From G965227875 sp965227875 (GTDB taxonomy: Bacteria; Pseudomonadota; Alphaproteobacteria; Rhizobiales; JAJFHC01): a DNA stretch of 64,000 nt. The notes under the pieces are model-generated. The model was not told where the DNA came from. It was given only the letters and a program-made list of their open reading frames with translations, and did no database searches. Both the position numbers and the translations under genes were made by a program. The stretch covers positions 3,534,001-3,598,000 of the forward strand of contig OZ245783.1 of NCBI GenBank assembly GCA_965227875.1, given 5' to 3'. Of the stretch, positions 43,296 to 52,836 are shown piece by piece (the stretch's first letter is position 1; every line of letters starts with the position of its first letter).

Positions 43296-43922
43296 TCATC
43301 TCTCCTGGAGCGCGAGGCGAACGCCAAGGCCGCAATAGATCGTGCCGACGACCCGGCCCTGCCATCGCAGCACGGCGGGACTGCGGCGAAGCATGCCTCC
43401 GAGCGTGCCGGCAAACAATGCGAAGAACACGGTGCTGACAAGCCCCATGCCCACGAAGAGAACCCCCAGTATCGCCAGCTGCACCGCGACATGGCCATTG
43501 GCTGGCTGCACGAACTGCGGCAGGAAAGCGAGGAAGAACATCGCCGATTTCGGATTGAGCACCTCCGCCACGACCGCCTGGCGGAATGCGCGCATGGGCG
43601 TCAGCGCCATCGTCGCCCGCGGACCGGTGTCGGCGGGGCGATCGAGAAAGGCCCTCACGCCGAGATAGATGAGATAGGCCGCGCCGATGTACTTGACGAT
43701 GTTGAACGCCAGTGCGGAGGCCAGCACCACGGCGGAAATGCCGAGGACGGCCATCGCCGTGTGGACAAGGTCGCCGACGGCGATGCCGAGCCCCGTCGCG
43801 AGCCCCGTTCTCGTACCTGATGCCGTGGCGCGCGCCATGGTCAGCAGCACCGCCGGACCCGGTATGAAGACGAAGCCGAGCAGGATGGCGAGATAGGTGA
43901 GCAGGGTGACCTGATCTATCAT
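43296..43922 (-). CDS. LysE/RhtB family amino-acid exporter
   Basis: A 208-residue membrane protein with six hydrophobic segments. The signature FIPGPAVLLTMARATASGTRTGLATGLGIAVGDLVH is near the N-terminus, with KYIGAAYLIYLGVRA in the middle. Members export basic or hydrophobic amino acids or their derivatives. It is upstream of the MBL hydrolase on the same strand. Confidence 0.93.
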   Translation of the reverse strand: MIDQVTLLTYLAILLGFVFIPGPAVLLTMARATASGTRTGLATGLGIAVGDLVHTAMAVLGISAVVLASALAFNIVKYIGAAYLIYLGVRAFLDRPADTGPRATMALTPMRAFRQAVVAEVLNPKSAMFFLAFLPQFVQPANGHVAVQLAILGVLFVGMGLVSTVFFALFAGTLGGMLRRSPAVLRWQGRVVGTIYCGLGVRLALQER

Positions 43923-44091
43923 GAAGGTGTCCTCCGTTGCCCCGCGAGAATAACCGCAAGCCCGCGCGCCCGGCTAGCGTGTCGTCGCCCGGGCCGGCCG
44001 GACGGTTTTCGCACAGTGGCGACCGCGGTTCTGGAACCGGTGCCGGATTGCGCCTAGAGTGCGCCGCGAACACTGATCGAGGAGGCAGTTC

Positions 44092-45030
44092 ATGAGCAAG
44101 CCGGACGTCCTTATGGTTGGTCCGATGCCGGGATACATCGCTGACGGACTTGACGAGGCATTCACCGTTCACCGTCTTCACGAAGCCGAGGACCGGGAGG
44201 CGTTCCTCTCCGGCCCGGCCGGCAAGGTGAAGGGCGTGGCCACGATGGGACGGGCGGACGCCGCCCTGATGGACGCGCTGCCGTCGCTGGAGATCATCAG
44301 CAGTTTCGGTGTCGGATACGACGGCGTCGACGTCGGCCACGCGGCGTCTCGCGGGATCGTGGTGACGAACACGCCCGACGTCCTCAACGACGACGTCGCC
44401 AATCTGGCCATAACCTTCCTGCTGACCGTCAGCCGCCGGTTCGTCGAATGGGACGCCTATGTCCGTGACGGCCGCTGGGAAAAGGAAGGGGATCCGCCAT
44501 TGGCCATGAGCATCCGCGACAAGGCGGTCGGCATCCTCGGGCTGGGCCGGATCGGCCAGGACATCGCCCGCAAGCTCGAAGTGTTCGGCTGCCGCATTGC
44601 CTATCACGGGCGAAACGAACGGTCCGGCGTGGCATACCGCTACTATGATGATCTGACCGAAATGGCGCGGGACTGCGACGCGCTCATCGCGATCTGTCCC
44701 GGCGGAGAGGCGACACGTCATCTCGTCAACCGCCAGGTGCTCGACGCTCTGGGGCCGAAGGGGATCTTCATCAACATATCCCGCGGTTCGGTGCATGACG
44801 AGGATGCCCTGATCGCGGCTCTGCGGGAAGGCACGCTCGGCGCCGCCGGCCTCGATGTCTTCGCCAACGAACCTGCCGTCCCCCAGGCCCTGATCGACAT
44901 GAAGAACGTCGTGCTGCAGCCGCACCAGGGTTCGGCCACGGTCGAGACCCGCGCAGCGATGGGCAAGCTTGTCATCGACAACCTCAAGTCGTGGTACGAC
45001 GGCAAGGGTCCGCTGACCCCCGTCGGCTAG
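44092..45030 (+). CDS. D-isomer 2-hydroxyacid dehydrogenase
   Basis: A 312-residue NAD(P)-dependent reductase. The nucleotide-binding GILGLGRIGQDIARKL is at about residues 150-164. The catalytic triad Arg (NISRGSVHDE), Glu (FANEPAVP) and His (LQPHQGSATVETR) is present. The nearest named activities are glyoxylate/hydroxypyruvate reductase. GAGGAGG precedes the ATG. uraH follows 31 bp downstream. Confidence 0.92.
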   Translation: MSKPDVLMVGPMPGYIADGLDEAFTVHRLHEAEDREAFLSGPAGKVKGVATMGRADAALMDALPSLEIISSFGVGYDGVDVGHAASRGIVVTNTPDVLNDDVANLAITFLLTVSRRFVEWDAYVRDGRWEKEGDPPLAMSIRDKAVGILGLGRIGQDIARKLEVFGCRIAYHGRNERSGVAYRYYDDLTEMARDCDALIAICPGGEATRHLVNRQVLDALGPKGIFINISRGSVHDEDALIAALREGTLGAAGLDVFANEPAVPQALIDMKNVVLQPHQGSATVETRAAMGKLVIDNLKSWYDGKGPLTPVG

Positions 45031-45061
45031 GGTCGATCGACTGACGAAGGAGACCGCAGTG

Positions 45062-45424
45062 ATGAGTGAAGCCGCCGGTTATCTGACGACGCATGTCCTC
45101 GATACCGTCCGCGGACTGCCCGCCGACGGTGTGGCGATCAGCCTGTTCCGGATCTCCGGCGAGGAACGGACGCTGCTGGCCGAGACGATCACCAACGACG
45201 ATGGCCGCACGGACAATCCCGTTCTTGGAGCGGGCGCGCTCGAGTCCGGTGTGTACGAACTGGTCTTCGAAATCGGGGCGTATTTCGCGCGCAACGGCAT
45301 CGCGGGCGAACCGTCGTTTCTCGATACCGTTCCGATACGCTTCGGCGTCGACGACCCGGAACGGCATTATCACGTGCCGCTGCTGGTCTCGCCGTACAGC
45401 TACGGCACCTACAGGGGCAGCTGA
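45062..45424 (+). CDS. uraH: 5-Hydroxyisourate hydrolase (transthyretin-like)
   Basis: A 120-residue enzyme of the uric acid pathway. The N-terminal LTTHVLDTVRGLPADGVAI has the catalytic His/Arg. The C-terminal signature YRGS is exact, and ERHYHVPLLVSPYSYGTYRGS is the usual ending. AAGGAG lies before the start; a GTG three bases upstream is also possible. No other purine-catabolism gene is near. The preceding hydroxyacid dehydrogenase is a plausible operon partner through glyoxylate. Confidence 0.95.
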   Translation: MSEAAGYLTTHVLDTVRGLPADGVAISLFRISGEERTLLAETITNDDGRTDNPVLGAGALESGVYELVFEIGAYFARNGIAGEPSFLDTVPIRFGVDDPERHYHVPLLVSPYSYGTYRGS

Positions 45425-45470
45425 GGCACATTGCGCGCCCGTGGAACGAACCGACAGGACCGGGTCCCGC

Positions 45471-45998
45471 ATGGCCGCCCCGCGCCTTGAAACCGGGCGG
45501 CTCGTCCTTCGCGCACACCGACCAGCAGATTTCGACGACTGCGCGCGGCTGTGGGGCGACCCGGACGTGGTTCGATTCATCACCGGCACGCCCCTGTCGC
45601 GCGAAGCCGCATGGTCCCGGCTGCTCCGCTATGCGGGCCAATGGGCGCTCATGGGCTTTGGCTACTGGGTGGTCGAAACGAAGGCCGACGGACGGTTCAT
45701 CGGCGAGGTCGGTCTCGCCGACTACAGGCGTGAAATCGACCCGCCGCTGGACGGCCGGCCGGAGGCAGGCTGGGTTCTGCGGACGGAGGCCCACGGGCAG
45801 GGATATGCGCGCGAGGCCGTAGCGTGCATGCTGGGCTGGGCCGACCGGTCGCTCGAGGCGGCCGAAACCGTTTGTATTCTCGACCCCGCGCACGCGGCCT
45901 CGCGTGCGGTGGCGGTCGCGTCCGGATACACGGAGCAGGCCACCGCAACCTATATGGGCGGTCCGACGCTCGTCATGTCCCGCCCGAGGGGCGGGTGA
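45471..45998 (+). CDS. GNAT family N-acetyltransferase (RimJ/RimL-like)
   Basis: A 175-residue acetyltransferase. The acetyl-CoA binding region GWVLRTEAHGQGYAREAVACML contains the Q/RxxGxG/A motif as HGQGYA. The N-terminus ETGRLVLRAHRPADFDDCARLW is typical of the RimJ/RimL group. The substrate is unknown. It starts at ATG 45471, 46 bases after uraH; an in-frame GTG at 45441 is possible. It is convergent with the RND gene. Confidence 0.85.
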   Translation: MAAPRLETGRLVLRAHRPADFDDCARLWGDPDVVRFITGTPLSREAAWSRLLRYAGQWALMGFGYWVVETKADGRFIGEVGLADYRREIDPPLDGRPEAGWVLRTEAHGQGYAREAVACMLGWADRSLEAAETVCILDPAHAASRAVAVASGYTEQATATYMGGPTLVMSRPRGG

Positions 45999-46014
45999 CG
46001 GGAACCGGGACGTT

Positions 46015-49000
46015 CTATTCCGCGGCCTCGGCGAACCCTCCGTCGGCAGCGTCGTTTGCGTGCGCCGGTCGCTCGGCCTTCGAGCTGTCCGGTTCCGCCC
46101 GACGGAACAGTCTGCTTCGCGCGAAACGCTCGCGGTAGACCGTCGGCGCGGCGATAAGGACGGGAGTCAGGACAAGCGTCAGCAATGTCGCGAAGCCCAG
46201 GCCGAAGATGATCGCGGTCGAAAGCTGCACCCACCATACCGAGGTCACGCCGCCGAACGACACCGCCCGGGCGAAGAAGTCGAAATTGATCTGCAGCGCC
46301 ATGGGCAGCAGGCCGCATATGGTCGTGATCGTGGTCAGCAGCACCGGCCGCAGACGCTGCGCGGACGTGCGCAGGACCGCCTCGATAACCGGCATACCCG
46401 TGTCCTTGAGGCGGTGATAGGTGTCGATGAGGACGATCGAGTTGTTCACCACGATACCCGCCAGGGCGACGATGCCCGTACCGGTCATTATGACCGAGAA
46501 GGACTGGCCGGTGATTATCATGCCGATGAGCACGCCGATGGCGGACATGATGACCGTCGAGAGCGTCAGCATGGTGTGGTAGAAGCTGTTGAACTGCGTC
46601 ACCAGGATGATGAACATCAGGAACAGCGCGCCGGCCATGGCCTTCATCAGGAAGGCGAAGGACTCCTGCTGCTCCTCGTCCGCGCCGCGGAACCTGAATT
46701 CGACGCCTTCCGGCCAGTTCTGGCCGTCGAGCCATGTCTTCAGTTCACCGACCTTGTCGTCCGCCAGAACGCCGTCGGCGGTATTCGCTTTCACGAACAG
46801 GGAGACGCGGCCGTCCTTGCGCATGATGGAGTCGACCCGCTTCTGGGGGGTGCGCTCGACGAAGTTTCCGATCGGAACGAGGCCGTTCGAGGTCTGCAGC
46901 TTGAGCCGGTCGAGCTGGGAGATCGTGCGCTGGTCTTCCGGGAACCGCACGCGGATGTCCACTTCGTCCTCGCTGTCGTCGGGCCGGTAGCGGCCCACGA
47001 GCACGCCGTTGGTGATCATCTGCACCAGCGCGCCGACCGAGGAGACGTCGGCACCGAAACGCCCGGCCTCCTCGCGGTCGACCTTGAGTTCCCATTCGAT
47101 GCCGGGCAGGGGCCTGTCGTCCTCGACGTCGATCAGGCCATCCATGCCGTCGAGATGGGTTCGCACGCGGCCCGCCGCGGCGATGGCGGAATCGAGATTG
47201 TTCGCATCGACCTGGAGCCGGATCGCCTTGCCGGTGGGCGGGCCTTCCTCGCGCTTGCGCACCTCGACCTTGACGCCGGCGAGGTCGGCGGTCCGGTCGC
47301 GGATTTCCTGAAGAATGATTGCGCCACGCCTGCGCTGTTCGAACGGCAGCAGTTCGAGGGTCAGTTGCCCGACCATGTCCTTGGGCTGGTCCTGGCTGCC
47401 GCCGATCTTGGGTCCGCCGTCGGATGTGCCGGTGGTCGTGAACACCGAGTCGATGCCTTCGACGCCAAGGACGATCTTCTCCACCCTGCGCGTGAGGTCG
47501 AGCTGTTCGCGGGCGGACAGGTTGCCGCGCGCGCTGACGAGCACCACGGCCTGCTCCGGCTCGGTGTCGATGAAGAAGGTGACGCCGTTGTTGTACTTGC
47601 CGTAGGCCATGACGATCCCGACCATCGCCACAACGGCCACGCCCGTCACCACGGCGGGATAGTTGATCAGCCGCTTGAGCAGCCGGACATAGGCGCCCGA
47701 CAGCCCCGGCATCTCGCTGAGATCTCCGCCGTCCTCTCCGGCGAGCCGCCGCAAGGCCTCCGCGTCCTGATCCTGGGTCTTGCCGAATATGCCGCCAAGC
47801 ACGGGAAGGAAGATCATGGCGGTCAGCAGCGAGGCGGACAGCACGATGATCACCGTGATCGGCAGGAAGCTCATGAACTCGCCCGGGACGCCCGGCCACA
47901 GAAGCATGGGCAGGAAGGCGGCGAGCGTCGTCGCCGTGGACGAGACGATCGGCCAGAACATGCGTTGCGCGGCAAGCCGGTAGGCGTCCTTGCGGTCCAG
48001 GCCCTCGACCATCTTGCGGTCGGCATATTCCACCACGACGATGGCGCCGTCCACGAGCATGCCGACGGTGAGCACCATGCCGAACATGAGCATCATGTTC
48101 ACGGTCATGCCGAGGAAGCCGACCAGCAGAAAGCCGATCATGAACGACGTGGGAATGGCCAGGCCGACGAGCATGGCCGACCGCATGCCCAGCGCGGCCA
48201 CCACCACGATCATCACCAGCGCGATGGCGGTCATGATCGCCGACTGCAGCGAATTGAGGACCTCGAAAATCGTCTTGGACTGGTCGATCGAGTAGTCGAT
48301 GCGGATGCTGGACGGCCAGGATTTAGTCTGCTCCGTCACGACCTTGCGGACCGCTTCGTTGTTCTCGACAATGTTCGTGCCGATCCGCTTGACGACCTGG
48401 ATCGCGATGGCGGGCTTACCGTTGAAACGGGCGAACGCCGTGGCATCCTTGAACGTGCGCCGGATCTCGGCAATGTCGGACAGCGTCACGACCCCGTCGC
48501 CGGATACCTTGACGGGAAGGTTGTAGATGTCGCGCGTCGTCTCGAACAGGCCCGGCACCTTGACGTTGAAGCGGCCCTTGCCGGTGTCGAGCGCGCCGGC
48601 GGCGACCAGCCGGTTGTTCTGGGTGACGGCGTTGATGAGTTCCGCCTGCGAGACGTTGTAGGATTCCAGCCGCGCGTTATCGAGGATGACCTCGACGAGT
48701 TCCTCGCGATGCCCGGCAAGATTTGCCTCCAGCACGGACGGCACCGCCTCGATCGCGTCCTTCAGTTGCCGTGCATGCCGGTAGAGCGTGCGTTCCGGAA
48801 CGTCGCCGGACAGGGTCACGACGAGAACGGGGAAAAGACTCAGGTTGAATTCGGTGACCGTCGGTTCGTCGGCGTCCGACGGCAGTTCCGCCTTGGCGAG
48901 ATCGACCTTCTCGCGCACGTTCTGCTCGGCCGCGTCATTGTCGATGTCGATATTGAACTCGAGGATGATGCCGGCATGTCCCTGGCTGGCGATCGACGTG

Positions 49001-49242
49001 ACCTCCTTCAGGCCGTCGAGCCCGCGCAGCTGGGCCTCCATGGGCTTGACCAGCAGCCTTTCGGCATCTTCCGGCGAAATCCCCTGGAGCGGAATGGAAA
49101 CGTAGAACACCGGGACCTGGATATCCGGGTCGGCTTCCTTGGGAATGGTGACATAGGCCCAGATCCCCGCGAGAACCATCACCACCATGAGGGTGAGAAC
49201 GGTCCGGGGCCGACCGAGAATGGTCGCCAGCGCGTTCATCAT
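46015..49242 (-). CDS. RND efflux pump inner-membrane transporter
   Basis: A 1075-residue proton-driven exporter with 12 membrane helices and two large periplasmic domains. In helix 4 the proton-relay pair reads LVDG (396-399): the first Asp is kept and the second is Gly, where AcrB-like pumps have DD. The helix-rich C-terminal part has IVALAGIVVNNSIVLIDTYHRLKD. It is coupled to the adaptor gene by a four-base overlap and belongs to the padR-adaptor-RND operon. No outer-membrane channel gene is present. Confidence 0.93.
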   Translation of the reverse strand: MMNALATILGRPRTVLTLMVVMVLAGIWAYVTIPKEADPDIQVPVFYVSIPLQGISPEDAERLLVKPMEAQLRGLDGLKEVTSIASQGHAGIILEFNIDIDNDAAEQNVREKVDLAKAELPSDADEPTVTEFNLSLFPVLVVTLSGDVPERTLYRHARQLKDAIEAVPSVLEANLAGHREELVEVILDNARLESYNVSQAELINAVTQNNRLVAAGALDTGKGRFNVKVPGLFETTRDIYNLPVKVSGDGVVTLSDIAEIRRTFKDATAFARFNGKPAIAIQVVKRIGTNIVENNEAVRKVVTEQTKSWPSSIRIDYSIDQSKTIFEVLNSLQSAIMTAIALVMIVVVAALGMRSAMLVGLAIPTSFMIGFLLVGFLGMTVNMMLMFGMVLTVGMLVDGAIVVVEYADRKMVEGLDRKDAYRLAAQRMFWPIVSSTATTLAAFLPMLLWPGVPGEFMSFLPITVIIVLSASLLTAMIFLPVLGGIFGKTQDQDAEALRRLAGEDGGDLSEMPGLSGAYVRLLKRLINYPAVVTGVAVVAMVGIVMAYGKYNNGVTFFIDTEPEQAVVLVSARGNLSAREQLDLTRRVEKIVLGVEGIDSVFTTTGTSDGGPKIGGSQDQPKDMVGQLTLELLPFEQRRRGAIILQEIRDRTADLAGVKVEVRKREEGPPTGKAIRLQVDANNLDSAIAAAGRVRTHLDGMDGLIDVEDDRPLPGIEWELKVDREEAGRFGADVSSVGALVQMITNGVLVGRYRPDDSEDEVDIRVRFPEDQRTISQLDRLKLQTSNGLVPIGNFVERTPQKRVDSIMRKDGRVSLFVKANTADGVLADDKVGELKTWLDGQNWPEGVEFRFRGADEEQQESFAFLMKAMAGALFLMFIILVTQFNSFYHTMLTLSTVIMSAIGVLIGMIITGQSFSVIMTGTGIVALAGIVVNNSIVLIDTYHRLKDTGMPVIEAVLRTSAQRLRPVLLTTITTICGLLPMALQINFDFFARAVSFGGVTSVWWVQLSTAIIFGLGFATLLTLVLTPVLIAAPTVYRERFARSRLFRRAEPDSSKAERPAHANDAADGGFAEAAE

Positions 49243-50345
49243 TGCGACGGTTCCTTCCCGGCATCGGCGACGCGGTCGGTTTCGGCCGTGCGCACTTTCT
49301 GTCCGTCGACCACGTAGTCCTGACCGACCGTGATCAGCCTGACGTTCTCAGGCAGCCCGGCGACCCACACACCGTCCGCCTCGTCGGCGAGCACCGTGAC
49401 AGGCATGAAACGCACCGTGTCCGTATCGTCGACGATGCGCACCCCGATGCGGCCTGCATCGTCAAGCGTCAGCAGGGCGGGCGAGAAGCGATGGGCGTTT
49501 TCCGTGGCGAGCGGCACGGCCACGTCAGCGGTCACGCCTTCCCTCAGCGCGAGATCGGGGTTTGGGACTTCCAGTTCGACCCGGAACGTTCGCGTGGCCG
49601 GGTCTGCCGACGTCGCAACATGCCGGATCTTTCCGCTCACCGTCTCGCCGGTCACGAGTTTCGCCGTGCCCTCGAGGCCCGGCCTGAGCTGCGCCACCTC
49701 GCGTTCTGACACCGAACCGATGACGAGCAGCGGGTCGAGCACCAGCAGACTTGCACACAGGCCGCCGACCTGGAGAAACGATCCCGGTTCCGCCGGTCTC
49801 GTGTCGAGAAATCCGTCGATCGGAGCGTTGATCGTCGTGTAGCCGATGTCGCGTTCGACCAGTTCCACGGCCGACTGCGCCGCATCGAAGGCGGCTTTCG
49901 CGGCGGCATATTTCGTCCGGGACGCGAAGTTCTGTTTAACCAGCGAGTCGGCCGCGTCGAGTTCGAGTTTCGCACTGGCGAGCCGGGCCCTGGCTTCGGC
50001 GAGCTGAGCATTTCGCGTGCCCATGTCGAGCCTGCACAGCACCTCGCCCTGTGTTGCCCGCCGGCCTTCCTCGATCGGGACGTCTTCCACGATCCCGGCA
50101 GTCCGCGCGCGCACATCGACCTTCCGGAAAGCCTCGGTGCGCGAGCGGACGACAAGCGTCGCCGGCCGCGGGCGGGCGGATATCCGCTCGACCTCGACCT
50201 TGAAGAGGGGACTTGCGGTCTCGTGCGCGGCGTCCTGCGTCTGCTCCGGCGTTTCCGGCGAGGACATGAGATGGCCGGACCCGAGCCAGCCGGCGATGGC
50301 GAGCGTCATGACGCCGGCCCAGATATAGGAGCGTTTCAAAGCCAT
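49239..50345 (-). CDS. RND periplasmic adaptor (HlyD/MFP family)
   Basis: A 368-residue membrane-fusion protein. An N-terminal membrane anchor (SYIWAGVMTLAIAGWLGS) is followed by a lipoyl/barrel-hairpin core. The core shows RTAGIVEDVPIEEGRRATQGEVLCRLD, INAPIDGFLDTRPAEPGSFLQVG, and the C-terminal GVWVAGLPENVRLITVGQDYVVDGQKV. It links the RND pump to an outer-membrane channel. It starts four bases after the padR stop. Confidence 0.92.
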   Translation of the reverse strand: MALKRSYIWAGVMTLAIAGWLGSGHLMSSPETPEQTQDAAHETASPLFKVEVERISARPRPATLVVRSRTEAFRKVDVRARTAGIVEDVPIEEGRRATQGEVLCRLDMGTRNAQLAEARARLASAKLELDAADSLVKQNFASRTKYAAAKAAFDAAQSAVELVERDIGYTTINAPIDGFLDTRPAEPGSFLQVGGLCASLLVLDPLLVIGSVSEREVAQLRPGLEGTAKLVTGETVSGKIRHVATSADPATRTFRVELEVPNPDLALREGVTADVAVPLATENAHRFSPALLTLDDAGRIGVRIVDDTDTVRFMPVTVLADEADGVWVAGLPENVRLITVGQDYVVDGQKVRTAETDRVADAGKEPSQ

Positions 50346-50349
50346 GTGC

Positions 50350-50904
50350 CTACTCCGCGGCGTCCTTGTGGGCGGCGTTCCGGTTCTCCGTCGGGGAGAG
50401 GCCCGCGAAACCCATGTTTTCTTCCATGTATCTGATCTTCGCCTCGAATATGGCGAGACCGAAACCGGTCACGAAACGCGTGCCGGGCTCTTCGCAGCTC
50501 TCGGAAACCGACCTGATCATTTCGTACTCCGCCCGCATGTCTTCAAGACGCTGCAGGTAGACCTTGGCCACATGTTCTCGCGGGAGATCATGCGAGAGCA
50601 GCATGACGAACAGGAACTCGGACTTGAAGATGTCGTCGCGGGGCTGGTCCGACAGCGCGGCGATCAGTTCCCGTCTTCCGTCTTCGGTGATCGAGTAGAC
50701 CTTCTTGTCCGGACGGCCGGTCTGGGATTCTTCCCGACATGTCAGAAGACCTTCCTCGGTCATGCGTGTCAGTGCGGGATAGATCGATCCGAAACTGGCT
50801 TCGATGAAGTGATTGAAAAGGCCGTCCTCGACCTTCTTCTTGATTTCATAACCTGTCGCATCCCCGAACGAGAGGATGCCGAGGCACAATGTGCGCGCGT
50901 TCAT
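50350..50904 (-). CDS. PadR family regulator of the RND operon
   Basis: A 184-residue regulator. The N-terminal winged helix (LCLGILSFGDATGYEIKKKVEDGLFNHF...YPALTRMTEEGLL) and the DKKVYSITEDGRREL wing are typical of PadR. The C-terminal helical domain (YLQRLEDMRAEYEMIRSVSE) is the dimerisation part. It is the first gene of the operon. Two matching palindromes in its promoter suggest autoregulation. Confidence 0.93.
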   Translation of the reverse strand: MNARTLCLGILSFGDATGYEIKKKVEDGLFNHFIEASFGSIYPALTRMTEEGLLTCREESQTGRPDKKVYSITEDGRRELIAALSDQPRDDIFKSEFLFVMLLSHDLPREHVAKVYLQRLEDMRAEYEMIRSVSESCEEPGTRFVTGFGLAIFEAKIRYMEENMGFAGLSPTENRNAAHKDAAE

Positions 50905-50921
50905 GAGCCAGCCTGAGTTCT

Positions 50922-50940
50922 ATATATCGATACGATATAT
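50922..50940 (-). promoter_or_regulatory. PadR operator candidate, site 1
   Basis: ATATATCG-ATA-CGATATAT: a perfect inverted repeat with 8-bp arms and a 3-bp spacer, 18 bp upstream of the padR start codon. It would lie in the early transcribed region of the operon. Confidence 0.75.
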
Positions 50941-50951
50941 TCTTATTGAGC

Positions 50952-51000
50952 ATATATCCGGGCGACATATATCACTGTGATATAGGTTTTCAAGGGCTGT
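50952..51000 (-). promoter_or_regulatory. PadR operon promoter with site 2 and a weaker site
   Basis: ATATATCA-CTG-TGATATAG (50967-50985) has the same 8-3-8 architecture as site 1, with one arm mismatch, 45 bp away. On the minus strand TTGAAA, 16 bp and TATATG form a good promoter here, with the palindrome between and over the boxes. An overlapping, weaker third copy lies at 50952-50970. Repressor binding would block transcription. Confidence 0.7.
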
Positions 51001-51099
51001 CTCATGAGTTCTACGCAGGCAGGACCAGTTCTCCGTCGCGGCGCGCCGGGTCTTTTTCCCGCGGGACATGGTTCGGTGGCCGGCGAGGGGGCCTGGCCG

Positions 51100-51480
51100 C
51101 TATTCGGCGCCGTGGCAGACTGCCTGGAGCTTGTTGCCGTCGGGATCGCGTACATAAGCGCCGTAGTAGTTGGCGTGGTAGTGAGGTCTCAATCCCGGAG
51201 CGCCCTCATCGGTTCCGCCGTGTGCAAGCGCTTCGGCGTGAAACATGTCGACCTGAGCACGGTCGCGGGCGAGGAAGGCGATGTGAACACCGTTGCCGGG
51301 GCGCGCCTCGGCCTTGTCGAAGGGCGGCATGACCCAGAACTGATCTCCGCGCGGTTGGCCATATCCGGCATATCCGCTCTCGCAGAAAAAACACTCGTGG
51401 CCGAGAGTCGCCAGGACCGCATCATAGAATTTCTGCGCCCGTTCCGGGTCGTTGGTTCCCACGGTTGTGTGACTGTACAT
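51100..51480 (-). CDS. VOC (glyoxalase/bleomycin-resistance-like) protein
   Basis: A 126-residue vicinal-oxygen-chelate protein. The family start YSHTTVGTNDPERAQKFYDAVLATLG and the ending ANYYGAYVRDPDGNKLQAVCH are both present. Most relatives with this N-terminus are of unassigned function. The start at 51480 is divergent from the cyclase gene. Confidence 0.88.
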   Translation of the reverse strand: MYSHTTVGTNDPERAQKFYDAVLATLGHECFFCESGYAGYGQPRGDQFWVMPPFDKAEARPGNGVHIAFLARDRAQVDMFHAEALAHGGTDEGAPGLRPHYHANYYGAYVRDPDGNKLQAVCHGAE

Positions 51481-51545
51481 TTGTGAACCTCTCGTATAAT
51501 GCCGAACCTGCAAGACAGTCCGCCAGGAAGGAAAGCCGGTCAACC

Positions 51546-52757
51546 ATGCTGAAGCAACTGGAACGATCTCGCGCCAAACCCCATCTCCGGGACGTCGACG
51601 ACCTGGAAGACTGGGTGGTGAACGCCGCCGCCGACACGGCGGACATGGGAGACATGCTCGACAGGCTGTCGCGGCGGATGAACGACATCGGCATTCCCGT
51701 GGCGCGCGCAACCACCATGATCCAGACCCTTCATCCGCGTTATGTCGCCGGAACCCGCATCTGGTATCGCGGGCGCGGCGCCGCGGAAGACCGCACGACC
51801 TACAGTCCGGACGGCTCCGAAGCCTACCGGCGCAGCCCGATGAAGTTCGTCCGAGAGAACAATGTCTGGATGGACGTGCGCATCGACCGTCCGCATGGCT
51901 ACGATATCCCCATGTTCGACAAGCTGGCCTCGGAAGGCCTCACGCATTACCTCATCGCGCCGGTCAGGTTCTCGGACGGGACCATCAACGGCATTTCCTG
52001 GGCCAGCGATCATCCCGACGGGTTCTCCGAGGAACACGTCGCGATCTTCCGCCGCCTGCTGGCGCCGTTGCGCCTGGTCATCGAAATCAAGGGTCTGCGC
52101 CGCATCATGCCGGAGATTCTGGCGGCTTATGTCGGTCAGGATCCCGCAAACCGCATTCTCAACGGGGCGATCCATCCCGGCGACGTCCAGAACATCGACG
52201 CCGCCATGCTGGTCTGCGACCTGCGCGGCTTCACGACCCTGTCCAACGTCGAAGCGCCCGACAAGGTCGTCCAGTGGCTCAACCGCTATTTTTCGATGGT
52301 CGTGCCGGCGATCGAGGAGTTCGAGGGCGAAATCCTCAAGTTCATGGGTGACGGCGTGCTCGCGGCCTTCCCGGTGTCCGCCGAGCCGGACAAATGCGAC
52401 GCGCCGGATCGCGCGCTCAAGGCCGGCATGAAGATCCTCGATTCACTCAGTTGCGTGGGTCGCGAGGACTGCGAGTTCGACGGCTACAATCCTGTCGTCG
52501 CCCTGCATGTGGGCCGGGTGGCATACGGCAATATCGGAGCGGGAAGCCGGCTCGATTTCACTGCGATCGGCAGTGACGTGAATCTGGTCAGCCGGCTGGA
52601 AACCCGCTGCAAGCAACTCGGGGAGTGTCTCGTGATGTCCGAGCGGTTCGCCCGTCATGTGACGTGGCCGGTGAAGGAGATAGAACGCGAGATCATCCCC
52701 GGATTCGCGGACCCGGTCGGCGTCTTCCGGCTCGACGGCTACGTGCCCGGCCGGTGA
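51546..52757 (+). CDS. Class III adenylate/guanylate cyclase with N-terminal GAF-like region
   Basis: A 403-residue soluble protein. The C-terminal cyclase domain (about residues 215-400) has both metal Asp residues: Asp225 (LVCDLRGFT) and Asp269 (KFMGDGVLAAFP). The transition-state and adenine region LDFTAIGSDVNLVSRLETRC is intact, so it should be active as a homodimer. Residues about 50-190 look GAF-like (HYLIAPVRFSDGTINGISWASD) and may sense a ligand. ATG 51546 follows GGAAGGAAAG. An ATP-grasp gene follows 79 bp downstream. Confidence 0.9.
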   Translation: MLKQLERSRAKPHLRDVDDLEDWVVNAAADTADMGDMLDRLSRRMNDIGIPVARATTMIQTLHPRYVAGTRIWYRGRGAAEDRTTYSPDGSEAYRRSPMKFVRENNVWMDVRIDRPHGYDIPMFDKLASEGLTHYLIAPVRFSDGTINGISWASDHPDGFSEEHVAIFRRLLAPLRLVIEIKGLRRIMPEILAAYVGQDPANRILNGAIHPGDVQNIDAAMLVCDLRGFTTLSNVEAPDKVVQWLNRYFSMVVPAIEEFEGEILKFMGDGVLAAFPVSAEPDKCDAPDRALKAGMKILDSLSCVGREDCEFDGYNPVVALHVGRVAYGNIGAGSRLDFTAIGSDVNLVSRLETRCKQLGECLVMSERFARHVTWPVKEIEREIIPGFADPVGVFRLDGYVPGR

Positions 52758-52836
52758 AGCCTGCGGTCTTGCCGGTGCGGGCCGCGCCGGGCAGAATGCC
52801 GCGCAGTTCGGTTTCCCGGCTAACGGTTCGCCTATC

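Noticed and set aside
45904..49317. 1137-codon plus-strand frame opposite the RND gene
   Set aside because: High-GC antisense reading with no motif; the RND protein on the other strand is unambiguous.
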